NCBI RefSeq assembly: GCF_015752205.1
Contig: NZ_JADOVG010000011.1
Location: 103,960 to 167,959, forward strand
DNA length: 64,000 nt
Direction of reading: 5' to 3'
Origin: Polaromonas sp. CG_9.7
GTDB taxonomy: Bacteria; Pseudomonadota; Gammaproteobacteria; Burkholderiales; Burkholderiaceae_C
Positions 11,289 through 24,361 of this stretch are shown one piece after another. The position numbers and the translations under genes were made by a program. Each line of letters starts with the position of its first letter. Position 1 is the stretch's first letter. The notes under the pieces were generated by a model. That model worked only from the letters and a program-made list of their open reading frames with translations. It ran no database searches and had not been told where the DNA came from.

Positions 11289-12116
11289 CTAGTCCCGCAG
11301 CAAGTCATTCAGGCTGGTCGTTGCGCGGGTCTTGGCGTCCACGCGCTTGACGATGACGGCGCAATACAGGCTGTACTTGCCGCCGGCCTTGGGCAGGTTG
11401 CCCGACACCACGACCGAGCCGGCCGGAATGCGACCGTAGCTCACAGTGTCCAGTTCACGGTCGTAAATCGGCGTGCTCTGGCCGATGTACACGCCCATCG
11501 AGATCACCGAGTTTTCCTCGACGATCACGCCTTCGACAATTTCGGAACGTGCGCCGATGAAGCAGTTGTCCTCAATGATGGTCGGGTTCGCCTGCATTGG
11601 CTCCAGCACGCCGCCAATGCCGACGCCGCCCGACAGGTGAACGTTCTTGCCGATCTGTGCGCAGGAACCGACAGCCGCCCAGGTGTCGACCATCGTGCCT
11701 TCATCGACATACGCGCCGATATTGACGTAGCTGGGCATCAGGATCGCGCCCTTGGCAATGTAGCAGCCGCGGCGTGCCACGGCGGGCGGCACGACGCGAA
11801 CGCCGGTGGCGCGCATTTCCTGCTCGCTCAGGTGCGAGAACTTGGTTTGCACCTTGTCGTAAAAAGCCAGTTCGCCGGCGCGCATCATTTCGTTGTCTTT
11901 CAGGCGAAAGCTCAGCAATACGGCTTTTTTCAGCCACTGGTGGACCGTCCATTGGCCCACGCCTTGGCGGGTGGCGACGCGCATTGTGCCGTTGTTGAGC
12001 TGCTCGATGGCGTGCTCGACCGCTTCGAGAACTTCTTTGGGCGCGGCGGTGGTTGACAGATTGGCACGGTTTTCCCATGCGGCGTCGATGATGGCTTGCA
12101 GGTTGTCTTGTGTCAT
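11289..12116 (-). CDS. dapD: Tetrahydrodipicolinate N-succinyltransferase
   Basis: Transfers succinyl from succinyl-CoA to tetrahydrodipicolinate, committing the succinylase branch of lysine/DAP synthesis. With the ATG at 12116 ([14 protein letters not shown]) the protein has 275 residues, essentially the usual DapD length; the longer ORF to 12182 would run into dapC. The C-terminal half is a left-handed beta helix made of imperfect hexapeptide repeats ([35 protein letters not shown]). The gene lies 11 bp after the dapC stop, so the two are very probably co-transcribed and feed the same intermediate to DapE downstream. Confidence 0.96.
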   Translation of the reverse strand: MTQDNLQAIIDAAWENRANLSTTAAPKEVLEAVEHAIEQLNNGTMRVATRQGVGQWTVHQWLKKAVLLSFRLKDNEMMRAGELAFYDKVQTKFSHLSEQEMRATGVRVVPPAVARRGCYIAKGAILMPSYVNIGAYVDEGTMVDTWAAVGSCAQIGKNVHLSGGVGIGGVLEPMQANPTIIEDNCFIGARSEIVEGVIVEENSVISMGVYIGQSTPIYDRELDTVSYGRIPAGSVVVSGNLPKAGGKYSLYCAVIVKRVDAKTRATTSLNDLLRD

Positions 12117-12127
12117 TTTTGGGTTTC

Positions 12128-13336
12128 TCAGTGAACTTTGGATTGAATGAATTGGACGATGCGCCGGGCGGCTTCCACACATTCGGCGGTTTCGGCGACC
12201 AGCGCCATTCGGATTCGGCCGGCGCCGGGGTTGAGCCCCTGCGCATCGCGGGCCAGGTAACTGCCCGGCAGCACGACAACATTGTAAAGAGCCAGCAATT
12301 CGCGGGAGAACGCCGTGTCCGAACCATTAAATCCTTCAGGCACAGCGGCCCACAGGTAAAAACCAGCGTCGGGCAGGGCCACGTCCATCACCTGCGCCAG
12401 CAACGGTGTGACCTGCGCAAACTTCTCACGGTACTGCGTGCGGTTGTCCACCACATGCGCTTCGTCGGCCCAGGCGGCGATGCTGGCGGTCTGCACGATG
12501 GGGCTCATGGCGCTGCCGTGGTAGGTGCGGTAAAGCAAAAATGACTTGATGAGGGCCGCGTCACCGGCGACAAAGCCGCTGCGCAGGCCGGGGACGTTGC
12601 TGCGCTTGGACAGGCTGGTCAGCGAGATCAGGTTCTTGAAGTCATGCCTGCCGAGCCTGGCAGCCGCTTCCAGTCCGCCCAGCGGCGGCTCGTCCCGGAA
12701 ATAAATTTCGCTGTAGCACTCGTCCGAGGCAATCACGAAACCGTAACGGTCGCTGAGTTCAAAAAGCAGTTTCCACTCGCCAAGGTCCATCACCGCGCCG
12801 GTCGGGTTGCCTGGCGAGCAGACAAACAGCAGCTGGGTTTTTTCCCACACGGCGGCGGGCACGGCAGCCCAGTCAATGCCGAAGTTACGCGCCGCCTCGC
12901 TCGGCGCAAACCACGGCTGCGCGCCGGCCAGCAGCGCCGCGCCTTCGTAGATTTGATAAAACGGATTGGGGCTGATCACCGTCGCGCCCGGCCGGCTTGG
13001 GTCAATGACGGTTTGCGCCAGCGCAAACAGCGCCTCGCGCGAGCCATTAACTGGCAGGATTTGCGTCGCCGGGTCAACTTTCAGCCCGCCATAGCGCCGG
13101 GCCAGCCAGTCGCTCATGGTCTGGCGCAGCTTGGGCTCGCCCAGCGTGCCGGGGTAGCTGGCCAAGCCCGCCAGGCTGCCGGTCAGTGCATCCTTGATGA
13201 GCTGCGGCGTGGCATGGCGCGGCTCGCCAATGCCCAGGCTGATGGGTTTGTAGGCTGGATTGGGGGTGATGTCGGCATGCAAGTGACGCAGCCGCTCGAA
13301 GGGGTAAGGCTGAAGGCGGGAAAGCAGGGGATTCAT
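12128..13336 (-). CDS. dapC: Succinyldiaminopimelate transaminase DapC
   Basis: A fold-type I PLP aminotransferase of 402 residues converting N-succinyl-2-amino-6-ketopimelate to N-succinyl-DAP, the step between DapD and DapE. The PLP lysine is in [15 protein letters not shown], whose arginine binds the carboxylate; the cofactor-binding Asp/Tyr region is [11 protein letters not shown]. Position directly before dapD supports DapC rather than a generic aminotransferase. It is the first gene of a probable dapC-dapD-pilU-dapE-prmB unit. Confidence 0.93.
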   Translation of the reverse strand: MNPLLSRLQPYPFERLRHLHADITPNPAYKPISLGIGEPRHATPQLIKDALTGSLAGLASYPGTLGEPKLRQTMSDWLARRYGGLKVDPATQILPVNGSREALFALAQTVIDPSRPGATVISPNPFYQIYEGAALLAGAQPWFAPSEAARNFGIDWAAVPAAVWEKTQLLFVCSPGNPTGAVMDLGEWKLLFELSDRYGFVIASDECYSEIYFRDEPPLGGLEAAARLGRHDFKNLISLTSLSKRSNVPGLRSGFVAGDAALIKSFLLYRTYHGSAMSPIVQTASIAAWADEAHVVDNRTQYREKFAQVTPLLAQVMDVALPDAGFYLWAAVPEGFNGSDTAFSRELLALYNVVVLPGSYLARDAQGLNPGAGRIRMALVAETAECVEAARRIVQFIQSKVH

Positions 13337-13770
13337 GGGTCGCGATTATCCACCGGTCACCTGCTGTGCCTTCATAGGTCTGCTGCGGTATCTGCTCCGC
13401 CCTCCCGCCGTCGGTTTTCTGCTGGATATGTATCTTGGTGTCAGCCAGCAGGACGCCAGGAAACGGGACAATAGTGGACAATTTCAGCGCCTGATTTTAT
13501 ATGAATTACTATGAATTAAATAGCAGTAAGCGTAACAGCTGCAAGCGCCAATGGCATATTTGACTTTATAAATGGTGTGTCTTTCAATGCAGGGTCTTGC
13601 CGCATGTACAGAGGCCACGACCTGAGGCTGTTTTGGGCCTCACGGCTCTAAAAATAACCCTGCGCTCGGGTAACATTACTGACCGTGTGCCGCCTGACCG
13701 TAGCGCTGCGGATTCACAAGCGTCAAAAGTATCAACGCATTAGCCTCAGGCTCAACAACACAGGTCAGCC
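13337..13770. other. Intergenic region between divergent dapC and smc, with a short repeat
   Basis: About 430 bp, AT-richer than its surroundings, holding the promoters of the dap unit and of smc. A copy of the short repeat is centred at 13508-13524 (ACTAT-GAATTAA-ATAGC, followed by AGTAAGCGTAACAGCTGC and AAGCGCC). I see no convincing small gene; ORFs here are short and unsupported. Confidence 0.55.
13508..13524. repeat. Short interspersed repeat, 17-bp core (intergenic, dapC/smc)
   Basis: Core ACTAT-GAATTAA-ATAGC with one arm mismatch. The right flank (AGTAAGCG, CTGCAAGCGCC, TTTGACTTT) matches the general flank pattern of the family. Confidence 0.7.
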
Positions 13771-16700
13771 GTGCGTCTCAATTCGATCAAGTTAGCTGGT
13801 TTCAAGTCCTTTGCCGACCCAACCCATTTCCAGCTGCCGGGCCAGCTCGTTGGCGTGGTCGGGCCCAACGGTTGCGGCAAGTCCAACATCATGGACGCCG
13901 TGCGCTGGGTGCTGGGCGAATCCAAAGCGTCGGAGCTGCGCGGCGAGTCGATGCAGGACGTGATCTTCAGCGGCACCACCACCCGCAAGTCGGCCAGCCG
14001 CGCCAGCGTCGAGCTGGTGTTTGACAACGCCGACCACCGGGCCGGCGGCCAGTGGGGCCAGTACGAGGAAATCGCCGTCAAGCGCGTGTTGACGCGGGAC
14101 GGCACGTCGAGCTACTACCTCAACAACCAGCCGGTGCGCCGCCGCGATGTGCAGGACGTGTTCCTCGGCACCGGGCTGGGACCGCGCGCCTACGCCATCA
14201 TCGGCCAGGGCACGATCAGCCGCATCATCGAATCCAAGCCCGAGGAGCTGCGCCTGTTCCTCGAAGAAGCCGCCGGCGTGTCCAAGTACAAGGAGCGCCG
14301 CCGCGAAACCGCCAACCGCTTGAGCGACACGCGCGAAAATCTCATCCGTGTCGACGACATCCTGCGTGAACTCAATGCCAATCTGGAGCGGCTTGAAAAA
14401 CAGGCCGAAGTCGCCCTGCGCTACAACACGCTGCAGGCCGCTGGCACGCTGAAGCAGCACCAGCTGTGGTTTTTGAAGCGCGCCGAGAGCGAAGCCGACC
14501 AGGCCAAAGTCCGGCTGGAAGCCGAAAAATCGGTCAATGACCTGGAAAGCCGCGTGGCTGATTTGCGCCATGTTGAAGCCGACCTGGAAACCATCCGCCA
14601 GGCGCACTATGCGGCCGGCGACCAGGTGAACCAGGTGCAGGGCCGGCTGTATGAGGCCAGCGCCGAGGTCAGCCGGCTGGAGGCGGAAATCCGTTTCGTG
14701 GTCGATGGCCGGCTGCGCGTCGAGCAGCGCCTGGTCCAGTTGAAAGAGCAATCCGCCCAGTGGGCCACGCGCGGCGAAGACGCGTCGGTCGAGTCGGAAA
14801 GCCTGGCCGGGCAGGCCTTTGACGCCGAGGAACAAGCCGAACTGCTGGCCGCCCAGCTGGAAGAACAGCAGGACCAGCTGCCGGCACTTGAGGAAGCACT
14901 GCGCCAGGCCCAGGCCACGGCGAATGCGCAGCGCGCCGGTGTGACGCAGGTGCAGCAGCAACTCCAGGTGCTGGCCGCCGAACAGCGCCATGTCGAAGAG
15001 CAACTGCGCACGCTCGGCCTGCGCCATGAGCGACTGTCGGCGGACCGCAAGGCGCTTGATGCGCCCGACGAGGCACGGCTGGCCAGCCTGAATTTGCAAC
15101 TCGATGATGCGCGCGAAGCGCAGTCCGTGGCGCAGGCCCGTTTGCAGGCGCTGACCGAAGCCGTGCCGCAACTGGACGACGCGCGGCGTTCGCTTCAACA
15201 GGCGGCCAATGCCGAATCGGCCAGGCGCGCCGAGCTGTCGGCGAAGCTGGAGGCGCTCAAGGCGCTGCAGGAAAAAGTCAGGACCGACGGCAAGCTCAGG
15301 CCTTGGCTGGCCCGGCACGGGCTTGAAAATCTGCAGGGCCTGTGGAGCCGCCTTTACATCGAGCAGGGCTGGGAAAACGCGCTGGAAGCGGCGCTGCGCG
15401 AGCGCCTGGGCGCGCTGGAAGTCAGCCGGCTCGACATCGTGCGCGGTTTTGCCGGCACCGACGCGCGCGGCCAGGCGCAGGGGCCGCCCGCCAAGCTGTC
15501 GTTCTACACGCCGCCGCAGGCCGGCGTGCCAGGCCGCGCCCGGCCGGCAGGGCTTCTCAAGCCATTGGCCGACCTGCTTCGGCTGAACGATGCCGGGCTG
15601 TCGGCGCTGCTGGACGACTGGCTGGACGGCTGCTTCACCGCGCCGACGCTGGACGACGCCCTGGCCGCGCGCGAACGGCTGGAGCCGGGCGAGACGATCT
15701 ACGTCATGGGCGGCCATGCCATCACAAGGCACAGCGTGAGTTTTTATGCGCCCGATTCAGAGCAGGCCGGCTTGCTGGCGCGTGCGCAGGAGATCGACAA
15801 CCTGGAAAAAAGCCTGCGTGCGCAATTGCTGATCAGCGAGGAAGCCCGGGCGGCGCTGGCGCGTGCCGAAGCCAGCTATCTGGACGCCAGCCAGCGCCTG
15901 GCAACGGCCCGGCGCGAAGCGGGCGAGGGCCAGAACCAGAGCCATGCGCTGCAGGTCGAGGTGCTGCGCTTGACGCAACTGGCCGAGCAGGCGCGCGCGC
16001 GCAGCCAGCAGCTCCAGGCCGACATGGCCGAAATCGAACCCCAGCTTGAGGAGTTGCAGGAGCGCAAGATCACTGCCGAAGGCCGGTTTGAAGAACTCGA
16101 CATGCAACTGGCCGACAGCCAGGAGCGCCACGCCCAGCTGGAAGACCGGGTGATTGCTGCCGAGCGTCGGCGGGCCGAATCGCGCGAGCAGCAGCGCACG
16201 CTGGAGCGCCAGCTGCAGGAAGCGCAGTTTGCGCTGCGCACCCTGGCATCGCGGCGCGAGGAACTGGCGCGCTCCATCGCCATTGCCGCCGCCCAGGCGT
16301 CGTCGATTGCCGCCGAAGAAGGCCGTGCCCAGGATGAACTGGCGCGGCTGAGCGATGCCGCAGCGCAGGGCGGGCTTCAGGATGCGCTGAATGCCAAGGT
16401 CGCGCGCGACGCCGAGTTGCTGGCCCAGCGCAGCCAGTACGACGACCTGACGCACCGGCTGCGCAGCAGCGACGAGCGCCGCGCCGCTCTGGAGCGCGAA
16501 CTCGATCCGCTGCGCCAGCGCATCACCGAATTCCAGCTCAAAGAGCAAGCCGCGCGGCTGGGTTTCGAGCAATATGCCCAGCTGCTGCTTGACGCGCAGG
16601 CCGATCTTCAGGCGGTCCAGGCGTCCATCGAGTCCGGCAATGTGCGCATCAGCGGGCTGCAGGGCGAAATCGACCGCATCCAGCGCGACATCCACGCGCT

Positions 16701-17316
16701 GGGCGCGGTGAACCTGGCCGCGCTCGACGAACTGGGCATTGCCCGGGAACGCAAGCAGTTCCTCGATGCGCAGTCGGCCGACCTGAACGAGGCCATGGCG
16801 ACGCTGGAAGACGCGATTCGCAAGATCGACATGGAAACGCGCGATTTGCTCTCCAGCACGTTTGACGCCGTCAATGGCCACTTTGGCCGCATGTTCCCCG
16901 AGCTGTTCGGCGGCGGCAATGCCCGGCTGGTGATGACCGGCGAGGAAATCCTGGACGCCGGCGTGCAGGTCATGGCGCAGCCGCCGGGCAAGAAAAACCA
17001 GACCATCCACCTGCTCTCGGGCGGTGAAAAGGCGCTGACCGCGATTGCGCTGGTGTTCGCGATTTTCCAGCTCAACCCGGCGCCGTTTTGCCTGCTCGAC
17101 GAGGTCGATGCGCCGCTCGACGATGCCAACACCGAACGGTATGCCAAACTCGTGTCCAGCATGAGCAAGCAAACCCAGTTTTTATTCATCAGCCACAACA
17201 AGATCGCCATGGAAATGGCCGAGCAATTGATTGGCGTGACCATGCAGGAGCAGGGCGTTTCCCGCATCGTCGCCGTCGACATGCAGGCCGCCCTGGGACT
17301 TGCCGAAATAGCCTGA
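13771..17316 (+). CDS. smc: Chromosome segregation/condensation ATPase SMC
   Basis: A full-length SMC of 1181 residues, the ATPase arm of the bacterial condensin that compacts and segregates the chromosome with ScpA and ScpB (not encoded here). The N-terminal head has Walker A GPNGCGKSN at residues 31-39; two long coiled-coil arms rich in Gln, Glu, Arg and Ala flank a globular hinge at residues about 515-650; the C-terminal head has the signature LLSGGEKALTAIALVFA and Walker B FCLLDEVDAPLDDAN. The start is GTG (GTGCGTCTCAATTC); family alignment of MRLNSIKLAGFKSF supports it. First gene of the conserved smc-zipA-ligA cluster. Confidence 0.97.
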   Translation: MRLNSIKLAGFKSFADPTHFQLPGQLVGVVGPNGCGKSNIMDAVRWVLGESKASELRGESMQDVIFSGTTTRKSASRASVELVFDNADHRAGGQWGQYEEIAVKRVLTRDGTSSYYLNNQPVRRRDVQDVFLGTGLGPRAYAIIGQGTISRIIESKPEELRLFLEEAAGVSKYKERRRETANRLSDTRENLIRVDDILRELNANLERLEKQAEVALRYNTLQAAGTLKQHQLWFLKRAESEADQAKVRLEAEKSVNDLESRVADLRHVEADLETIRQAHYAAGDQVNQVQGRLYEASAEVSRLEAEIRFVVDGRLRVEQRLVQLKEQSAQWATRGEDASVESESLAGQAFDAEEQAELLAAQLEEQQDQLPALEEALRQAQATANAQRAGVTQVQQQLQVLAAEQRHVEEQLRTLGLRHERLSADRKALDAPDEARLASLNLQLDDAREAQSVAQARLQALTEAVPQLDDARRSLQQAANAESARRAELSAKLEALKALQEKVRTDGKLRPWLARHGLENLQGLWSRLYIEQGWENALEAALRERLGALEVSRLDIVRGFAGTDARGQAQGPPAKLSFYTPPQAGVPGRARPAGLLKPLADLLRLNDAGLSALLDDWLDGCFTAPTLDDALAARERLEPGETIYVMGGHAITRHSVSFYAPDSEQAGLLARAQEIDNLEKSLRAQLLISEEARAALARAEASYLDASQRLATARREAGEGQNQSHALQVEVLRLTQLAEQARARSQQLQADMAEIEPQLEELQERKITAEGRFEELDMQLADSQERHAQLEDRVIAAERRRAESREQQRTLERQLQEAQFALRTLASRREELARSIAIAAAQASSIAAEEGRAQDELARLSDAAAQGGLQDALNAKVARDAELLAQRSQYDDLTHRLRSSDERRAALERELDPLRQRITEFQLKEQAARLGFEQYAQLLLDAQADLQAVQASIESGNVRISGLQGEIDRIQRDIHALGAVNLAALDELGIARERKQFLDAQSADLNEAMATLEDAIRKIDMETRDLLSSTFDAVNGHFGRMFPELFGGGNARLVMTGEEILDAGVQVMAQPPGKKNQTIHLLSGGEKALTAIALVFAIFQLNPAPFCLLDEVDAPLDDANTERYAKLVSSMSKQTQFLFISHNKIAMEMAEQLIGVTMQEQGVSRIVAVDMQAALGLAEIA

Positions 17317-17330
17317 ACCCATCAAACATC

Positions 17331-20601
<3,271 letters not shown>

Positions 20602-20905
20602 AGCTGGCTTCAAATTTTCTTGTCGGTTGGATTAACCGCATGCGTAATTCGGCGCTTCGCTTTGCTGCTATTAAAAATGCAGCTGCTTGCATCCATCTTT
20701 ATTACGTTGGCGGTTGTTTTCATTAAAAATTTTCAATGGAGAAGCGGCGTGCGCGAAGTACTTTGCCGGTTGGGGACTTACGAGATCCTCTGGTGCTCGC
20801 TTACAAGCGGCTGAAGGCACGGCCACTAAGGTTGTCAACTTGTGCTTCACCTCTCGGTGTTGCTGCAAACACAATTTCAATCGGCAACTTCAAAGGAAAC
20901 CCACC
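20602..20905. other. Intergenic region before the alcohol dehydrogenase, with a short repeat
   Basis: About 300 bp of lower GC. It contains a short-repeat core variant (20667-20683) followed by AGCTGCTTGC. Just before the dehydrogenase is a strong ribosome-binding site (AAAGGAAACC). No convincing gene; a 64-codon ORF at 20620-20814 has no support. Confidence 0.5.
20667..20683. repeat. Short interspersed repeat, 17-bp core (intergenic, ligA/adh)
   Basis: Core GCTAT-TAAAAAT-GCAGC followed by TGCTTGC. The right arm is GCAGC instead of ATAGC, as in the ABC-F copy. Confidence 0.65.
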
Positions 20906-22045
20906 ATGAAAGCACTCGTCTATCAAGGTCCGCGCGACGTCCGCGTCAAGGAGGTGCCCGATGCCAAAATCGAACGACCCACCGATGTGCTGGTCAGGAT
21001 CACCGTGACCAACATTTGCGGTTCTGACCTGCACATGTATGAAGGCCGTACCGATATGGAGACTGGCCGTATCCTGGGGCACGAAAATCTTGGCGAAGTG
21101 GTTGAAGTGGGCAACGCGGTCGATCGGATCAAAATCGGCGACCGGGTCTGCCTGCCGTTCAACATTGGCTGCGGCTTTTGCAAGAATTGCGAGCGTGGCT
21201 TAACCGGTTTTTGCCTCACCGCCAACCCGGGAACGGCAGGCGCGGCATATGGATTTGCCGGCATGGGCCCGTACAGCGGTGGTCAGGCTGAATACCTGCG
21301 TGTTCCCTATGCCGACTTCAACTGCCTGAAGTTGCCGCCCGACGCGCAGGAGAAGGAAAATGACTATGTGATGCTGTCCGACATCTTTCCGACCGGTTAC
21401 CACGCCACCGAGCTGGCTGGTGTTCGACCGGGCGAGTCAGTGGTCATCTACGGCGCGGGACCGGTCGGCCTGATGGCCGCGTATTCTGCGGCGATCAAGG
21501 GTGCCGGCAAGATCATGGTGGTCGATACGCATAAGGACCGCCTGGCTTTGGCAGAGAAAGCCGGCGCTATTCCCATCGACGACTCCGACGGTTCATGCGT
21601 CGACCAGATTCTGGCGCTGACGAAAGGCCAGGGTGCTGACCGTGGGTGCGAGTGCGTGGGCTACCAGTGTTGCGACAAGCATCGCAACGAAGTACCTAAC
21701 CTGACCATGAACAACCTTGTGAAAACAGTGCGGGCGACCGGTGGCATCGGCGTGGTTGGCGTCTTTATTGCTCAAGACCCGGGCGCCAAGGACGATCTGG
21801 CAAAGCAGGGGCAACTGGCATTTGACTTTGGCCAGTTCTGGATGAAAGGCCAAAAGATAGGCACGGGACAGGCCAATGTCAAGGCCTATAACCGTCCGTT
21901 GCGCGACTTGATCGAGGCTGGCAAGGCCAAGCCATCGTTTATCGTTTCGCATGAGTTGCCGCTGGACCAAGCGCCTGAAGCCTACAAGAATTTCGATGAG
22001 CGCAAGGATGGCTGGACCAAAGTGCTCCTGCGGCCGGGCACTTGA
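20906..22045 (+). CDS. Zinc-dependent alcohol dehydrogenase, glutathione-independent formaldehyde dehydrogenase type
   Basis: A 379-residue medium-chain dehydrogenase. The catalytic zinc site is ICGSDLHMYEG with the GHE motif LGHENLGEVVEVG; the structural zinc Cys cluster is GCGFCKNCERGLTGFC; the NAD-binding motif is GAGPVGLMAAYSA. The long insertion with CVGYQCC and NEVPNLTMNNLVKTVR is typical of the Pseudomonas formaldehyde dismutase/dehydrogenase group. It likely oxidises formaldehyde or a related aldehyde without glutathione; the substrate is inferred. The start ATG follows AAAGGA. It stands as a single gene. Confidence 0.88.
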   Translation: MKALVYQGPRDVRVKEVPDAKIERPTDVLVRITVTNICGSDLHMYEGRTDMETGRILGHENLGEVVEVGNAVDRIKIGDRVCLPFNIGCGFCKNCERGLTGFCLTANPGTAGAAYGFAGMGPYSGGQAEYLRVPYADFNCLKLPPDAQEKENDYVMLSDIFPTGYHATELAGVRPGESVVIYGAGPVGLMAAYSAAIKGAGKIMVVDTHKDRLALAEKAGAIPIDDSDGSCVDQILALTKGQGADRGCECVGYQCCDKHRNEVPNLTMNNLVKTVRATGGIGVVGVFIAQDPGAKDDLAKQGQLAFDFGQFWMKGQKIGTGQANVKAYNRPLRDLIEAGKAKPSFIVSHELPLDQAPEAYKNFDERKDGWTKVLLRPGT

Positions 22046-22219
22046 TGAAATTGTGGTTTCTTGGTTTGCTCCTGCTTATCCATAAACGTAACAGCATGCC
22101 AGCTGTGTCATTGAGCATAAGCCGCAGGCAGTAGGACATGGCTAAAAGCGTGCCCGTCATTCGTGACATTGTTTTGAGCGCATGGGCGCAATGTGCCGCC
22201 AGCCGCTATGCTTGCTTGC

Positions 22220-22759
22220 ATGACCATTCGTGAAATTCTCAAAATGGGCGATGCGCGGCTTTTGCGCATTGCCCAACCCGTGGCAGCCTTCGACACTGAT
22301 GCGCTGCATCTGCTGATCTCTGACATGTTCTACACCATGCAGTCGGTGAATGGTGCTGGCCTGGCCGCGCCACAGATCGGTGAAAACCTGCAGGTGGTGA
22401 TTTTTGGCAGCGACCAGCTGAACCCGCGCTACCCCGATGCGCCGGTCGTGCCGCGTACCGTGCTGGTCAATCCGGTCATCATGCCGCTGGGCGTGGAGGA
22501 AGAGAGCGACTGGGAAGGCTGTCTGTCGGTGCCTGGCCTGCGCGGCATGGTGCCCCGTTTCTCGCATATCCGCTATACCGGCTTCGACCAGTATGGAGAC
22601 CCCATTGACCGCACAGTGGACGGCTTTCATGCGCGCGTGGTGCAGCATGAATGCGACCACCTGATCGGCAAGCTGTACCCTATGCGCATTCGGGACCTGA
22701 GCCAGTTTGGCTACACGGAGGTGCTGTTTCCCGGCCAGGACGCGTCCGACGACGACTAA
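22220..22759 (+). CDS. def: Peptide deformylase
   Basis: A 179-residue metalloenzyme that removes the formyl group from nascent proteins. All three motifs are present: [18 protein letters not shown] (metal Cys) and [13 protein letters not shown] (two metal His and the catalytic Glu). I start at ATG 22220 ([11 protein letters not shown]), the family start. It is not in the common def-fmt arrangement, so it may be a second deformylase copy. It converges with the AGCS symporter gene. Confidence 0.93.
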   Translation: MTIREILKMGDARLLRIAQPVAAFDTDALHLLISDMFYTMQSVNGAGLAAPQIGENLQVVIFGSDQLNPRYPDAPVVPRTVLVNPVIMPLGVEEESDWEGCLSVPGLRGMVPRFSHIRYTGFDQYGDPIDRTVDGFHARVVQHECDHLIGKLYPMRIRDLSQFGYTEVLFPGQDASDDD

Positions 22760-22806
22760 TCCAGCCGCGTCCTGTGCCGGTTGTCCTTATGGGCCCCGAG
22801 ATCTTT

Positions 22807-24171
22807 TTAGCGCAATGTTCCCGCGTTGGTTTTGTCTGCAAAGTAGTCGTTGGTGACCTTGCTCACCACCGGCGAGAGCAGCACCAGTGACACCAGGTTG
22901 GGAAAAGCCATGAAAGCGTTCAGGGTGTCGGCCAGCAGCCAGACAAAGTCCAGGTGCGTGACCGCGCCTACCATCACAAACAGCGTCCACAACACGCGGT
23001 AAGGCACTTCGACCTTGCTGCCGAACAAGTAAGCCCAGCATTTTTCACCGTAATAGGCCCAGCCCAGAATGGTGGTGAAGGCAAACACTGCCAACGCAAT
23101 GGCCAGCAGGTATTGGCCAAAACCCGGAAAGGCCGTGGCAAAAGCACTCGATGTCAACTCGGCCCCGGTCAGTCCGCTGTTCCAGGCCCCGGTGATGATG
23201 AGCACCAGGCCGGTCATCGTGCAGACAACAATGGTGTCGATAAAGGTGCCCATCATGCCGACGAGGCCGGATTCGGCGGCGCTTTTGGTCTGGCCAGCGG
23301 CCTGCGCGATGCCGGCCGTTCCCAATCCGGCTTCATTGGAGAAAATGCCGCGCGCCACGCCATAGCGCATGGCCAGCATGATGGTGGCGCCCGCAAAGCC
23401 GCCAGTAGCCGACAAGGGCGTGAAGGCGTACTTGAAGATCAATGCAAAGGCTGCCGGAATCTGGTCGGCGTACATGCCCAGCACAATCAGCGAGGCAACG
23501 ACGTAGCCGATGCACATGGCCGGTACCAGTTTTTCAGCCACCGCGCCAATGCGCTTGACCCCTCCCAGCAGCACAAAGCCCGTCAGTACCATCAACACCA
23601 CGCCCGACACCCAGGGCGAGATGCCAAAGCTGGCGGTTAGTACGGCAGCAATGCTGTTGGACTGCACCATGTTGCCAATGCCAAAACCGGCCAGACCGCC
23701 AAACAGGGCAAAGGCAGCACCCAGCCAGGCCCAGCGTTGACCCAAGCCGTTCTTGATGGCAAACATGGGCCCGCCCATGTGTTCACCATGGGCATTGGTT
23801 TCACGAAAGTGCACCGACAGCAACACCTCGGCGTACTTGGTGGCCATGCCGACCAGCGCCGTCATCCACATCCAGAATAGCGCGCCCGGCCCGCCAATGG
23901 CAATGGCTGTGGCAACGCCCGCAATGTTGCCTGTTCCTACAGTCGCGGCCAGCGCGGTCATCAAGGCGGCGTAAGGGGTGATTTCGCCTTTGGCGCCCGA
24001 CTCGGGCTTGCGGCCTTTCCAGACCATGCGAAACCCGGTGACGATGCGCAAAATCGGCATCAGCTTGAGCCGGAGTTGAAGAAAAAGGCCAGTGCCAAGA
24101 ACCAGCACCAGCATGGGCGGTCCCCAGACGAAGTTGTTGATCGCTGTGACGATCGATGTCAGGGTTTCCAA
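22807..24171 (-). CDS. Sodium:alanine/glycine symporter (AGCS family)
   Basis: A 454-residue inner-membrane symporter with about 10-11 hydrophobic segments. AGCS signatures include [24 protein letters not shown] broken here as [16 protein letters not shown] then [14 protein letters not shown], and the [16 protein letters not shown] region. It imports alanine or glycine with sodium. It lies 190 bp downstream of the DadA-like gene on the same strand, and that gene is preceded by a tandem glycine riboswitch, so glycine is a likely substrate and the pair a probable operon. Confidence 0.92.
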   Translation of the reverse strand: METLTSIVTAINNFVWGPPMLVLVLGTGLFLQLRLKLMPILRIVTGFRMVWKGRKPESGAKGEITPYAALMTALAATVGTGNIAGVATAIAIGGPGALFWMWMTALVGMATKYAEVLLSVHFRETNAHGEHMGGPMFAIKNGLGQRWAWLGAAFALFGGLAGFGIGNMVQSNSIAAVLTASFGISPWVSGVVLMVLTGFVLLGGVKRIGAVAEKLVPAMCIGYVVASLIVLGMYADQIPAAFALIFKYAFTPLSATGGFAGATIMLAMRYGVARGIFSNEAGLGTAGIAQAAGQTKSAAESGLVGMMGTFIDTIVVCTMTGLVLIITGAWNSGLTGAELTSSAFATAFPGFGQYLLAIALAVFAFTTILGWAYYGEKCWAYLFGSKVEVPYRVLWTLFVMVGAVTHLDFVWLLADTLNAFMAFPNLVSLVLLSPVVSKVTNDYFADKTNAGTLR

Positions 24172-24240
24172 GATTTTGTCTCCATATAGTAGTTATTGAG
24201 GCGAACGAAAGCACCCGCCCATGGCGGTTATTGATGAACA

Positions 24241-24262
24241 ACCTTGCCTGTCACGGCAAGGT
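24241..24262 (-). other. Small hairpin between dadA and the AGCS symporter gene
   Basis: A perfect 8-bp inverted repeat (ACCTTGCC / GGCAAGGT, 6-nt loop) in the 190-bp gap. No U tract follows on the minus strand, so it may be an mRNA processing or stability element rather than a terminator. Confidence 0.4.
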
Positions 24263-24361
24263 CTCGTGGTTTTGAGGGCGGCTGGCAATGCCAGTGAATC
24301 GCTGCCGCACCCAGGCAAGCCGTCAGCGCCAAATGTCAGCTGGCGCATGGGCCTTGAGTTT

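Noticed and set aside
20620..20814. 64-codon hydrophobic ORF before the alcohol dehydrogenase
   Set aside because: No ribosome-binding site, overlaps the short-repeat core and has no similarity that I recognise.
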